Positions 50,772-60,800 of a DNA stretch of 64,000 bases are shown in pieces; position 1 is the first letter of the stretch, and each line of letters opens with the position of its first letter. The notes beneath the pieces are model-generated. The model was not told the origin of the DNA. It did no database searches and was given only the letters and a program-made list of their open reading frames with translations. This DNA is from GCA-2732755 sp965228265. GTDB lineage: Bacteria; Planctomycetota; Phycisphaerae; Phycisphaerales; UBA1924. The translations under genes and the position numbers were made by a program. Location: the NCBI GenBank assembly GCA_965228265.1, contig OZ245804.1, positions 558,001 to 622,000 on the forward strand, read 5' to 3'.

Positions 50772-50892
50772 CCCTCTCCCCTCCGGGGAGAGGGCTGGGG
50801 TGAGGGGCTTTCCCCTCCTCCCCCATCCTTCTGTCTTTCCCTCCTTCTCCCCGCCGGGGGAGAAGGTGCCCGCGAAGCGGGCGGATGAGGGG
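50772..50892. repeat. Two dispersed palindromic repeats upstream of the methyltransferase
   Basis: Copy 1 at 50772-50806 (ccctctcccctccggggagagggctggggtgaggg). Copy 2 at 50843-50892 (ccttctccccgccgggggagaagg then tgcccgcgaagcgggcggatgagg), a different subtype. They fill the 137-nt gap between the DNA methyltransferase and the methyltransferase gene at 50898. Confidence 0.9.
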
Positions 50893-50897
50893 GGGCT

Positions 50898-51755
50898 CTA
50901 CCCCATCCTCCGAAACAAACCAATCCCGTAATTCATCGGCGACAGATAGATCTCCACCGACTCATACAACCCCGCCGCGAAGCTGTTGATGTGCTCGAGC
51001 AGATGACGCCCCCCCACGTGCCCGCCGCAGCGCTCGGGGATCGTGTCGTGCACGATCACATACCCGCCCGTCTCGAGCACCGGCTCGAGCGCGATCAGAT
51101 CCTTCCGCAACCCCTCCGCCGAGTGATCCCCGTCGAGCAGCGCCAACTGCACGCCCCCCGTCTCGCGCAGCTGCGGCCTGATCCTGGGCAAGACCTCCCA
51201 GCTCACACCCTGCTCCAGATGCACCCTGTGCGTCAGCCCCGCCTCTTCGACATGCGAACGCACAAGCTCCCGTCGATCGCCCCCCACGCTCGCCTTGCGC
51301 CACTGCGTCTCGGGCAACGGATCGAAAGTATCGATCGAAACAAGCGCGCCCGTGCGCTCAGCCTCATCGCCCGACTGCGCGTACGCGTCGCCGATCTCTT
51401 CCAGAGCCGCCGCCATCCAGATCGTGCTCACACCGATGAACGAGCCGACCTCGATCACCGTCCTCGGCCGTATGTTGCGCACCAGCGAAAAGAGCAACAG
51501 CCCCGTCTCCGGGCTCATCGCCGCCGGGAACGCCGCGGGCAGGCCGTACAAACGCTCGAGCGTCCTGAGCCACGCCGCGTCCGAACCCTTGAGCCACCCG
51601 GGCCAGTCCCACTTCTCCGGGTGATGCGCCTCGCCCACCGGCCCCGGAAAGAAGCCCGGCTTGTCCCGCGGGATCCACACCTTCTCCAATGGCCGATCCG
51701 GGCTCGCCGGCCCGAACTCGTCGAAGGGATCAGATTCAGCCTGCGCGCGCGACAT
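50898..51755 (-). CDS. Class I SAM-dependent methyltransferase
   Basis: A 285-aa protein. 'TVIEVGSFIGVSTIWMAAAL' is motif I and its helix, 'GALVSIDTFDPL' the acidic strand-2 end, 'VQLALLDGDHSAEGLRKDL' motif IV, and 'GGYVIVHDTIPERCGG' the following strand. This is the Methyltransf_24/cephalosporin-hydroxylase-like pattern, often in glycan or antibiotic O-methylation. It starts 10 nt after the kinase stop with GGTGGTG upstream, so the two are in one operon. The start at MSRAQ is preferred; further upstream frame is not family-like. Confidence 0.75.
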   Translation of the reverse strand: MSRAQAESDPFDEFGPASPDRPLEKVWIPRDKPGFFPGPVGEAHHPEKWDWPGWLKGSDAAWLRTLERLYGLPAAFPAAMSPETGLLLFSLVRNIRPRTVIEVGSFIGVSTIWMAAALEEIGDAYAQSGDEAERTGALVSIDTFDPLPETQWRKASVGGDRRELVRSHVEEAGLTHRVHLEQGVSWEVLPRIRPQLRETGGVQLALLDGDHSAEGLRKDLIALEPVLETGGYVIVHDTIPERCGGHVGGRHLLEHINSFAAGLYESVEIYLSPMNYGIGLFRRMG

Positions 51756-51765
51756 CACCACCAGC

Positions 51766-52578
51766 CTAGCGCATCTCGCACTTCCGCGCCAATGGATCGT
51801 CCTTCGGAGCCGGATCGCCGTGCGCTTTGATCTCACGACGAAGCAACTCGATCACACGCCGACGCGTGCGCCGATCAGGGCCCGAACTCCCCCCCAGCGC
51901 CCGCAGCGCCGCGCGCACACACGCAAGAACCGCGCCAGCCCCCGGCTGCGCGCCCACACCCGTCGGCTCGAAACCCTGAGCAGCCACCATCCGCGCCAGC
52001 TCGCGCTCACGGTCACCCCCCGACAGCCGCGCGCCACCGACATCGACCATCACGAAACCGCCATCCGAATCGATCACCACATTCGATGGCTTCGCGTCGC
52101 GATTGAACACCCCGTGCAGCGCCAGCAGGCCGACATGCGCCCCCGCACGATGCGCCAGCGTCAGCCTGTCACCCCCATCCGGATCCGCCCACGCCGACAG
52201 GAGCGTCCTGCCCTCGACCCAATCCGTGACGAGCGCCTCCACCCAGCCCGATTCCGTGCGCACAATCCCGAGCACCCGGACGCTCGGCGTCTCGAACCCC
52301 CTCGCCGTCAGCAGCGCCGAACCGAGCACCGAACGACCCAGATCCGTCGCGCCAAACCGGAACCGCACGCGATCGCGCACCCCCGAAAGCGGGCGCGCTT
52401 TCACCCCATATGCCACCGGCCCAGCCGATCCCTCTGCCTCGACCCGCCAGACCTCGCGCCCCTTCCGGTCGCGTTTGATCCGCTCGCCTTCCGTCCAGAA
52501 CATCGCCGCGAGCCGGCGCTCCCAGAGCCCCCGATCCTCGCCCACGCCGACCTGCCAGATGCGCACGTTCCGGTCCAC
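51766..52578 (-). CDS. InaA/WaaP-like lipopolysaccharide kinase-type protein
   Basis: A 270-aa protein kinase-fold protein. 'VKARPLSGVRDRVRFRFG' and 'ALVTDWVEGRTLLSAW' (hinge) are followed by 'GVFNRDAKPSNVVIDSDGG' (HRDxKxxN variant with NRD) and 'FVMVDVGGARLSG' (DxG variant). That is the InaA/WaaP/Kdo-kinase pattern, which phosphorylates LPS inner-core sugars. The GTG at 52578 is taken as start; another GTG at 52566 is possible. It is divergent from a WaaE-like glycosyltransferase across 60 nt, which supports a role in LPS core modification. Confidence 0.7.
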   Translation of the reverse strand: MDRNVRIWQVGVGEDRGLWERRLAAMFWTEGERIKRDRKGREVWRVEAEGSAGPVAYGVKARPLSGVRDRVRFRFGATDLGRSVLGSALLTARGFETPSVRVLGIVRTESGWVEALVTDWVEGRTLLSAWADPDGGDRLTLAHRAGAHVGLLALHGVFNRDAKPSNVVIDSDGGFVMVDVGGARLSGGDRERELARMVAAQGFEPTGVGAQPGAGAVLACVRAALRALGGSSGPDRRTRRRVIELLRREIKAHGDPAPKDDPLARKCEMR

Positions 52579-52638
52579 ACCCCAGCCTAGCTCGCATCCA
52601 CCCCGCACACACCCGCCCCGTCCTCTACCATCCTCGCG

Positions 52639-53412
52639 ATGCGGCTGTCCGTCTCCATCGTCTGCAAGAACTCCGCCGACACGATCGGGCGCACCCTCGA
52701 ATCGATCCGGGGCCTGGCCGACGAGATCGTCGCGGTCGACTCGGGCTCCACCGACGCCACCCTCGACATGCTCCAGGAAGCCGGCGCGCGTGTCATCGAG
52801 TCCCCTTGGCTCGGGTATGTCAAAACGAAGCAGCTCGCCCTCGAGCACTGCACGGGCGACTGGGTTTTGGCGCTCGATTCCGACGAATCCCCCCTGCCTG
52901 AGCTCAAGCGCTGCATCGAAGCCGCCCTCGACTGCCCGGGCGAGCACACCGGCTTCATGGTCAACCGCAAGGTTTTCGTCGACGACATACCCCTCAACCA
53001 CGCCTGGCAGCCCGAGTGGCGCCTGCGTCTTGTCCGGCGCGGGCTGTACCGATGGGCCGGCCTCGACCCGCACGACCATCTCCAGCCGATCGACCCCACC
53101 GAATCGATCCACAAACTCTCGGGCGATCTCCGCCACGACTCGATCAGCACCTGGGACGAGTTCCTCACCAAGCAGGCCCGCCACGCCGAGACGATGGCCA
53201 GATCCATGCTCGCCGAGGGACGCAAACCCAGTCGGCTCAAACTGCTGACCAGCCCTGCCGGTGCGTATCTCAAACAGCTCCTGCTCCGCCAGGCCTTTCT
53301 CGACGGCATGCCCGGACTCCGAGCCGCCCACGCCACCGCGCGAGCGACCAAATTGAAGCATCAGGCCCTCTTCCGCCTCGCCCAAACGGGTGATACGACG
53401 AACGCCAGCTAG
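52639..53412 (+). CDS. Family 2 glycosyltransferase (WaaE/KdtX-like)
   Basis: A 257-aa GT-A enzyme. 'LSVSIVCKNSADTIGRTLES' opens the fold, 'EIVAVDSGSTDATLDML' is the sugar-nucleotide segment, 'DWVLALDSDESPLPEL' carries the DxD metal site, and 'AWQPEWRLRLVRRG' and 'HDHLQP' complete the WaaE/KdtX-like pattern. It probably adds a sugar to the LPS core. It is divergent from an InaA-like kinase gene, and the 60-nt gap must hold both promoters. No signal peptide; cytoplasmic face of the inner membrane. Confidence 0.85.
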   Translation: MRLSVSIVCKNSADTIGRTLESIRGLADEIVAVDSGSTDATLDMLQEAGARVIESPWLGYVKTKQLALEHCTGDWVLALDSDESPLPELKRCIEAALDCPGEHTGFMVNRKVFVDDIPLNHAWQPEWRLRLVRRGLYRWAGLDPHDHLQPIDPTESIHKLSGDLRHDSISTWDEFLTKQARHAETMARSMLAEGRKPSRLKLLTSPAGAYLKQLLLRQAFLDGMPGLRAAHATARATKLKHQALFRLAQTGDTTNAS

Positions 53413-53512
53413 CGCGCTACGATCTCCTGATATGTCGATTTGGGCCGGGAAGGAGAAAACGCCCGGACCACCCTTCCCGTAACAGCCGCCTACGCAGGCA
53501 CTTGGACACAAA

Positions 53513-55231
53513 ATGCCCGAAGAGAACCCCGATCAGGCCCAATCCGGGCAACCCGCTCCCGAGTCATCCGAAGCCAGCAAGAAGAAGCGGCGCCGACGCC
53601 GGCGCAAGCCTTCCGGCGATGCCGCTGCATCCACCGAGAAAAACACCGGCTCCGAGACCGGCGCGGATTCGTCCAGCGAGGGTGCGCGCAAGCCCCGCCG
53701 CGGGCGCGATCTCGCCGCAGCAACAGCCGAGTCCGAATCAGGCGAGGGCGAACGCAAACCCCGCAAGCGCTCGCGCCGTCGTCGCGGCGGCAAGGACCAG
53801 GGCGAAAGCGAAGGCCGAGCACCCGACGGCCGCCCCGAATCCACCGCCGAGGACGCCAAGGTCACCCGCGTGCGCTCGGCGCGGGACACCTCCAACGCCG
53901 ACATCTTCGATCAGGACCAGTCGTTCGCGGACCTGGGTCTGCCGACCGAGATCCTCGAGCAGCTCACCGAACTCAACTTCACCAACCCGACACACATCCA
54001 GGCCCAGATCATCCCGCCCATCATCGCGGGCAAGGACGTCATCGGGCAGGCCAAGACGGGCACGGGCAAAACCGCAGCCTTCGGCCTCCCGCTGCTGGCC
54101 GAGGTCACCCCGGGCGAGGACTTCCAGGCCCTCGTCCTCGCACCCACGCGCGAGCTGGCGATCCAGATCCACAAGGAGCTCGAAGAGCTCGGCTTCAAGA
54201 CACACATCCGCTCTATCCCGGTCTACGGCGGACAGAAAATCACCACCCAGGCCGACAAGCTCAAGAAGGGCGCCGAGATCATCGTCGGCACGCCCGGACG
54301 CATCATGGACATGCAACGTCGGGGCTACCTCAGCTTCAACAACTTCAAGTTCGTCATCCTCGACGAGGTCGACCGGATGCTCGACGTCGGGTTCCGCCAG
54401 GACATCAAGCACATCCTGGGTCTCTGCCCGAAAGACCGCCAGACCGTCTTCGTCTCCGCGACGCTCTCCGACGAGATCGAGAAGCTCGCGCGGAGCTACA
54501 TGAAGAACCCCGAGAAGATCGTCACCAGCGCCGGCTCGCTGACGGCCAGCCTCGTCAAGCAGTTCTACCTCACCGTCCAGCCCTGGGACAAGAAGAAGCT
54601 CCTCAAGCACCTGCTCACCCACGAGGAGCCCACGCTCACGCTCGTCTTCTGCCGACTCAAGCGCGTCGTCGACGAGCTGGCGCGCATGCTCAACGGCGAA
54701 GGCATCGAAGCGCACGCGATCCACGCCGACCTCGGCCAGGGCAAACGCAACGCTGTCATGGAACGCCTGCGCTCGGGCAAGCTCTCGGTCCTGATCGCCT
54801 CGGACCTCGCGGCCCGCGGCATCGACGTCGAGAACATCACCCACGTCATCAACTACGACCTGCCCGAGGACATCGAGCTCTACGTCCACCGCATCGGACG
54901 CACCGCACGAGCCGGCGCGGGCGGCGTGGCCTGGTCCTTCGTCACCCCCGAGCAGGGCCCGCTGCTCACCGCGATCGAGAACCACATCAACTCCGAGATC
55001 CCCATCCAGGAGTACCCGGACTTCGAGCCCGGGCCGGTCCCCTCGAACTACCGCGAGCAGCAGCTCGAACGCGAACGCCAGCTCGAGGCTGCCATGCAGC
55101 GCAGCCGGTACAACTCCTCCGAGGCCCCGCCCAAGACGGAGGTCACCGAGGACAAGTTCCCGGGCGGCGTGGTGCCCGCCAAGCGCCCGCCCAAGATGCT
55201 CGGCGGCCGGATCAAATCAGGCCGACGCTGA
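53513..55231 (+). CDS. DEAD-box RNA helicase (DEVD variant)
   Basis: A 572-aa protein. An unusual N-terminal extension (1-130) holds basic clusters ('SKKKRRRRRRK', 'RKRSRRRRGGK') between acidic Ser/Glu stretches. Then: 'FADLGLPTEILEQL' (Q-motif region), 'AKTGTGKT' (180-187), 'PTRELAIQI', 'GTPGRIMDM', 'VILDEVDRML' (DEVD at 285-288 instead of DEAD), 'FVSATL', 'VFCRLKRVVDELA', 'ASDLAARGIDVE' and 'HRIGRTARAG'. All helicase motifs are present, so ATP-dependent RNA unwinding is expected. The C-terminal 70 residues are polar and end in a basic tail. It is probably monocistronic. Confidence 0.95.
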   Translation: MPEENPDQAQSGQPAPESSEASKKKRRRRRRKPSGDAAASTEKNTGSETGADSSSEGARKPRRGRDLAAATAESESGEGERKPRKRSRRRRGGKDQGESEGRAPDGRPESTAEDAKVTRVRSARDTSNADIFDQDQSFADLGLPTEILEQLTELNFTNPTHIQAQIIPPIIAGKDVIGQAKTGTGKTAAFGLPLLAEVTPGEDFQALVLAPTRELAIQIHKELEELGFKTHIRSIPVYGGQKITTQADKLKKGAEIIVGTPGRIMDMQRRGYLSFNNFKFVILDEVDRMLDVGFRQDIKHILGLCPKDRQTVFVSATLSDEIEKLARSYMKNPEKIVTSAGSLTASLVKQFYLTVQPWDKKKLLKHLLTHEEPTLTLVFCRLKRVVDELARMLNGEGIEAHAIHADLGQGKRNAVMERLRSGKLSVLIASDLAARGIDVENITHVINYDLPEDIELYVHRIGRTARAGAGGVAWSFVTPEQGPLLTAIENHINSEIPIQEYPDFEPGPVPSNYREQQLERERQLEAAMQRSRYNSSEAPPKTEVTEDKFPGGVVPAKRPPKMLGGRIKSGRR

Positions 55232-55358
55232 TCCCTGCTTACCCAAGTTCTCGCAGACTGCGCGAATTCTGCGCCAATTCCGCGCACTTGGCGGATCCAA
55301 TCTGGTGATCCTCCCGGCATGCCGATACCGTGCTCTCTCAACCTGCGAGGATCATCGA

Positions 55359-56651
55359 ATGAAGAAGTTTGCCAGTCTCCTTTTCTGCGCGGGCCTGACC
55401 GCGTGCGCGACCGCCCAGACCAGCCCCTGCCCGGCCGACACGAATATCGACGGCATGCTCAGCCCTGCCGACTTCAGCGCATGGGTCGCCGCGTTCAATA
55501 ACGCCACGACCCTCTGCGATCAGAACAACGACGGCTCCTGCACCCCGGCCGACTTCAGCGCCTGGGTCGCCAACTACAACGCCGGGTGCGACTTCACCGA
55601 CTCCGACGGCGACCGCATCCCCAACATCTACGAGAACAACACGGGCAATTACGTCGCCGCGTACGCCACGGGAACCAACCCAAACAACCCCGACTCCGAC
55701 GGCGACAACCTCGAAGACGGCGACGAGATCTACGGCACCACCACCGGCGTCAACCTCCCCGGCATGGGCGCCAACCCGAACCGCAAAACCATCTTCGTTG
55801 AGATCGACTGGACCGAAGACGGCTACAACACCGCCTTCCACTCGCACCGTCCGAGGCCCGGTATGGTCAGCCGGGTGCAGGCCGCATTCGCCGCCTCGCC
55901 CCTGACCAACCCCGACGGCTCGACCGGCATCGACTTCATCATCGACTACGGCCAGGGCGGGCTCTTCACCGGCGGCACCGAGATCCTCGACGGCACCAAC
56001 CCCGAGTACCTCGAATTCAGCTACCACTGGCACGACAACTACATGGACCCCAGCCGGTTCGGCTACTTCCACCACGGCGTCTTCACCCACCGATACAACT
56101 CGCCGAGCAACGGCTCATCGGGCGTTGCGTACATCAACGGCGACGCGTTCTTCGTCACCCTCTACCAATACTGGGACTGGGACGAGGGCGTTGCCAACAC
56201 ACTCATGCACGAGATCGGACACAACTTCGGACTCCGTCACGGCGGGTTCGAGAACCGCAACCGCAAACCCAACTACAACTCCGTCATGAACTACAACAAC
56301 CAGTTCCCAGGCGTCGACGTCGACTGCGACGGGTTCGGTGACGGCCTCCTCGACTACTCCCGCGGCCTCAACCCCGACCTCAACGAGAGCGCACTCATCG
56401 AAGCCGACGGAATCTGCGGCGTGCCCATCGACTGGAACGAGAACGGCAGCATCGACGCCGGCACCATCACCCGGAACATCAACTGCTCCAACCTCAACAC
56501 CACGAACTGCGGCAGCTTCGGCTCCTGCGACGACGACTCGTGCAACATACTCCAAGACCAGAACGACTGGAACGCCATGAATTTCCTCGGCCAAAGCCGG
56601 GGCATCCAGCCCGTGCTGATCGAGTGCGACAACCCCGTCCCGATCCGGTAA
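55359..56651 (+). CDS. Exported metzincin-type metalloprotease with dockerin-like repeats
   Basis: A 430-aa protein with a signal peptide (to about 20, ATA-Q). Two dockerin-like calcium repeats follow: 'CPADTNIDGMLSPADFSAWV' (about 24-43) and 'DQNNDGSCTPADFSAWV'. Next come thrombospondin-3-like Asp repeats ('DSDGDRIPNIYE', 'NPDSDGDNLEDGDE'). The catalytic site is 'MHEIGHNFGLRHGG' with zinc ligands H284, H288, H294 and base E285. 'YNSVMNYNNQ' is the Met-turn, so this is a metzincin (pappalysin or similar). The C-terminus is Cys-rich. It acts outside the cell and is likely calcium-stabilised. ATG at 55359 with GAGGA upstream. Confidence 0.85.
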   Translation: MKKFASLLFCAGLTACATAQTSPCPADTNIDGMLSPADFSAWVAAFNNATTLCDQNNDGSCTPADFSAWVANYNAGCDFTDSDGDRIPNIYENNTGNYVAAYATGTNPNNPDSDGDNLEDGDEIYGTTTGVNLPGMGANPNRKTIFVEIDWTEDGYNTAFHSHRPRPGMVSRVQAAFAASPLTNPDGSTGIDFIIDYGQGGLFTGGTEILDGTNPEYLEFSYHWHDNYMDPSRFGYFHHGVFTHRYNSPSNGSSGVAYINGDAFFVTLYQYWDWDEGVANTLMHEIGHNFGLRHGGFENRNRKPNYNSVMNYNNQFPGVDVDCDGFGDGLLDYSRGLNPDLNESALIEADGICGVPIDWNENGSIDAGTITRNINCSNLNTTNCGSFGSCDDDSCNILQDQNDWNAMNFLGQSRGIQPVLIECDNPVPIR

Positions 56652-56676
56652 GCCCCGCCCGGTCATACCATCAGGC

Positions 56677-57858
56677 ATGACCGAAGCCGACATCGCATTT
56701 CTTCTCGAACTCACCGCGATCCCCACGGCTGCCGGCCGTGAGGGTCGCGTTGTTTCTTTCATCAGGCAATGGGTGAGCGCTCGCGACGACCTCACACTCG
56801 AAACCGACGCCTCGGGCAACCTGACAGTCGCGTTCAAAGAGCCCTCGGACCCGGGCTCGCCCGTCTACTTCACCGCGCATCTGGACCACCCAGCCTTCGT
56901 CGTTGAACGCGTCATCGCGCCCAGCGCCCTCGAGCTCGCCTTCCGCGGCGGCGTCATGGACGACTACTTCCCCGGCGCACGCGTCGAGATCATCACCGCC
57001 GACGACCGCCGACTGCCCGGCACCATCACCGAGCAGACCGACGCCACCTCCGAAAGCCCCTACAAGCACTACCTCTGCGAGCTCGACGAGCCGGCCGAGG
57101 ACATCACGACCAATGACATCGCCCGCTGGCTCCTGCCCGAGCCTTCGGTCGAGGACGGGATCATGTACACACACGCTTGCGACGATCTTGCCGCGGCCGC
57201 CTGCGCGATGCTCGCGCTCGATCGCATCCGCGCTGAACGGAGCGCGGGCAAGCACAAAGCCGACGTCCGCATTCTCTTCACACGCGCCGAGGAAGTCGGC
57301 TTTATCGGCGCGCTTGCGGTCGTGCATCACGGGACGGTGCCAAAGGATGCCAAGGTCATCGCGCTCGAGAACAGCCGCGCGTTCCCCGAAGCCCCGATCG
57401 GCGGCGGGCCCATCGTGCGCGTGGGCGATCGCCTGACCATCTTCAGCCCGCGCCTGACCGACGACATCGCCCGCATCGCCGAGGACATCGCCGGCGGCCC
57501 CTCGTCCCCCACCGCTTCGCAGAAACAGAGCGATCTGCCCAAGTGGAAGTGGCAGCGCAAGCTGATGGCCGGCGGCGCGTGCGAGGCGACCGTTTTTTGC
57601 CACGCCGGGCTCGACGCGACCTGCGTCTGCCTGCCGCTGGGCAACTACCACAACATGGCCAATCTCGACGAGGCCCAGGCGGGCACGCTCAAAGACCCGA
57701 AGCCCGGCCGCGAGCACGTCGCCGTCGCCGACGCGGCGGGCATGGTCGATCTGCTCACCGCCTGCGGCTCACGACTCGCCTCGCCGCCGCCCTCCAAGAC
57801 CAGCCAGCGCCTGGACAACCTCTGGAAAGACCGCAAGTCCATCCTCGACGAAAGCTGA
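56677..57858 (+). CDS. M42-family metallopeptidase
   Basis: A 393-aa dinuclear peptidase. 'TAHLDHPAF' carries H68 and D70, 'HACDDLAAAAC' the bridging Asp (D169/D170), 'TRAEEVGFIGAL' the catalytic Glu and ligand Glu (E205/E206), and 'ALENSRAFP' a further acidic ligand site. This is the M42 glutamyl/deblocking aminopeptidase layout. No signal peptide, so cytoplasmic. It follows the metzincin by 25 nt on the same strand. It is convergent with the AsmA-like gene across 3 nt. Confidence 0.85.
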   Translation: MTEADIAFLLELTAIPTAAGREGRVVSFIRQWVSARDDLTLETDASGNLTVAFKEPSDPGSPVYFTAHLDHPAFVVERVIAPSALELAFRGGVMDDYFPGARVEIITADDRRLPGTITEQTDATSESPYKHYLCELDEPAEDITTNDIARWLLPEPSVEDGIMYTHACDDLAAAACAMLALDRIRAERSAGKHKADVRILFTRAEEVGFIGALAVVHHGTVPKDAKVIALENSRAFPEAPIGGGPIVRVGDRLTIFSPRLTDDIARIAEDIAGGPSSPTASQKQSDLPKWKWQRKLMAGGACEATVFCHAGLDATCVCLPLGNYHNMANLDEAQAGTLKDPKPGREHVAVADAAGMVDLLTACGSRLASPPPSKTSQRLDNLWKDRKSILDES

Positions 57859-57861
57859 CGA

Positions 57862-60800
57862 TCACTCGTCCTCGTCGTTCTTCGGCTTGGGTTTGTCGAT
57901 CACAAGATCCTGGATCGAGCCCAGGCCCTTGTTGATCAGATCGAGCGGGTTGAGCGTGTCGCCCACGTTCTGCATCAGCAGCTCAAGGTCGGCAAGCGTC
58001 TTCTGCTCGCCCGGCATGCCCTTGGTGCGCCAGGGCACCATCGTGATCGACTCGAAGAGCGGGATCTGACGACCCAGCAGCGAGGTCACGCCCGTCTTCA
58101 ACTTGCCCAGCGCCTCTTCCGTGAGCGCCGCCATGGGGACGTAGGTCACGACGTCGATGTACCCGTCGGTCAGGCGGATCGTGCCCGCGGACTCGATCGT
58201 GAACTCGCCGATCGGGATCTTCGTGCGCGGGTACTTCAAGACGCCACTGTTGATGGTGAAGTTCACCGGGCTCATCCTGCGTCCGATGCCGCCCTCTGAC
58301 TGCTGCTTGGCGACCTTCATGACCTTGGAGAAAATCGAGCTGGTCTGGAATCGAGCCGTCCCGAGATCGACGACGGCCTCCATCTGCAGGTCCTGCAATC
58401 GGCTGAGCTCGGTCGTTCGAACGAGCGGGATCTCGAGCACGTTGACGGTCAGCTGCGCCGGCCCGTCGTCGGGCCCCTTGGTGACGCGCCCGATGACGGG
58501 CAGCGCCTCGCCGATGAACTCACCCAGCTCGGGCCGGACCTCGCGCACGACGAGCTCTGCCGGTTCGATGGCGATCAGCCGACCCTCGTACATCTTGCCC
58601 ACCAGCTTGCCCGAGGCCCGCGTGGTCTGGAGGTCGAGCGTGAGCGCCCCACCGTCGGCCTGCAAATCGCTGGCCTTCACATCGAGCATGGTCGAGGGCC
58701 CGAGCACCTCGAGCAGGAGTCCGTTCTGCGCGAGCAGCCCGTCGATCATCGCCGTCGGCGCGTCCTTGGCGAGGATCTGACCATCGATCTTGGCGCGGTT
58801 GAGCGCGACGCTCCCGTCCTCGGCGGCGAAAGACTCGATCCTCGCGACCAGCGTGATGGGCTCGCGGTCGGCATCCGTCGGCTGACCGTTGCCGTCAATC
58901 AGGATCTGCCCGGCATCGCCCGAGATGTGCAGGTACACGGGCTCGTACGCGTGCGTCACACCCCCCTGCTCGCCCGTCGATTCATGCGGCACGAACAGAT
59001 TCACGCGGTCGGCATCCACTCTGGCATCGATGCCAAACACACCCTCGCGCACCGGCCCGCCGCCACGCGACACCGATAGCCGATCCACACGGATGTCCAG
59101 CCCGATCTCATCCGTCACGCGCACGCGCTCGGCTCCCAGGGGCTGACCGAACCCGTAACGCGTCGCCACCTCAGGGGCCACGCGCCAATCGATCTGCGCC
59201 GGCTCGCCCAGCGCGATCGCCTCCTGCGACACCACGAAGCGGATCGGCGTTTCAGAATTCAATCGCGGGCTCGTCAGGCTCAGCTCGCCATCGAGCGTGC
59301 CGACCGATCCGTCGGCGATCATGCCCGTCAGCGCCACGTCTGCATCCACCTTGGCTCCGAACAGACCCGCGATGAGCCCGTCGTAGTGCGCTACGTCATC
59401 CACCAGGCCCGCATCGAGCGATTCGATGCGCACGTCCGCGCGAACAGGCCCACCGAGCCGACCCGCATCGAACCCGACATCCGCCCCGCCCGTGATCGCC
59501 ACGACCCGGCCGCCAGTCGTGACGACATCACCCGAGATCGCCAGCGACATCTGCTCGTTGCCCTGACCCAGGATCGCACCGACTGGCAGGTGGCCATCGA
59601 CGATGAGAGCCTCGAAGCCGATCGGACCGGAGCGGAGCGTCTCCTCGCCTCGTTTGATGGGCAAACCCTCGACCATGCCCGACGCGGTGAGTTTCACCTC
59701 AGGCTTCCCCGTCGCCGCCAGCGACCAGCCGTGAAGCAGATCGAACGCGCCGAGCGTCATCTCCACTCGCGCCGGCTCAACAAACCGCGCGCCCACAGGC
59801 TCGGCCTTGCCCGCGGCCTGTCCGGCTCGAAGACGGATCTGCTCGATCACCTCGGGCCCGATCTCCGACACCAGTTGCCCGCCCGTCACGCGCAGATCAC
59901 CCGATGACATCTCCGCGTTCAGACCGCCCTCGAGCCGATCGCTCGACACGCTCAGATCGATCTCGCCGCTGGCTGCGTCGGCGATCAGCACGACATCGAC
60001 CAGCCGACCGATGAGCTCGGCCGCCAGCACGCGGCCGCTGCTTCGGGACGGGTCGGCGACCTCGGCCGCCAGCGCCACGGGCAAACCGCTCAGGTCGATC
60101 CGCCCGTCGTACCGCACCCGCTCGGGCGTCAACGCGCCCTGCTCGATCAGGTTCATCGCGACGATCTTGCCGCCCGCGACCACGGGCTCGCCCGACTGCG
60201 AGAGCAGGCCGCTGAGCTCGATCGCGCCCGTGCCCGCCGCTCCATCGAGTGTCAGAGCCATGTCGAGGCGGTCGGCCTCGTACTGCTCGCCTGCCGAGCC
60301 GCGCAGCCTCACCCCGAGCAGCCCGAGGTTCGCCGTTAGTTCCGAACGCGACCAGTCGATGCCCGTCTCGCCCAGCGCGAGCGTGATGTCATCGGCCGTC
60401 AGCGACAGCCCGCCCCCGTCGGCAGCCGAGATCGTCTCGGGCATGAACCGCCCGATCAGCGAGCCCGCGTTCAGGTACGCGAGCTTCACGCCCTGTTCGT
60501 CGGACCTGATCACGTCATCGGCGACAACAAAGTCCGCGCTGCCCGTCAGGCGGTCCGACTTTACATCGAACGCCAGACCGATTCGACTCTCCGCATCCAC
60601 CGAAGCGGTCGCGATGATGTCGAGCCTGGGGCCGATGTCCTCGCTGAGCACAAGCCCCGCGGACTGGACCACGGGCTGGGCGAGGCTGGTCATCGCGTTC
60701 CGCAGCGCGACCTCGCCGTCAATTCTCGGCACGCCGACCCTGAACGCACCCGTCTCATCGACCAGCTCCGACGCTCGGAGCGACACACTCAGGTCGCCCG

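Noticed and set aside
53440..55308. Open frame of about 620 codons in another frame of the helicase gene
   Set aside because: The helicase frame has all DEAD-box motifs; this one is a shifted reading with Arg/Pro bias.
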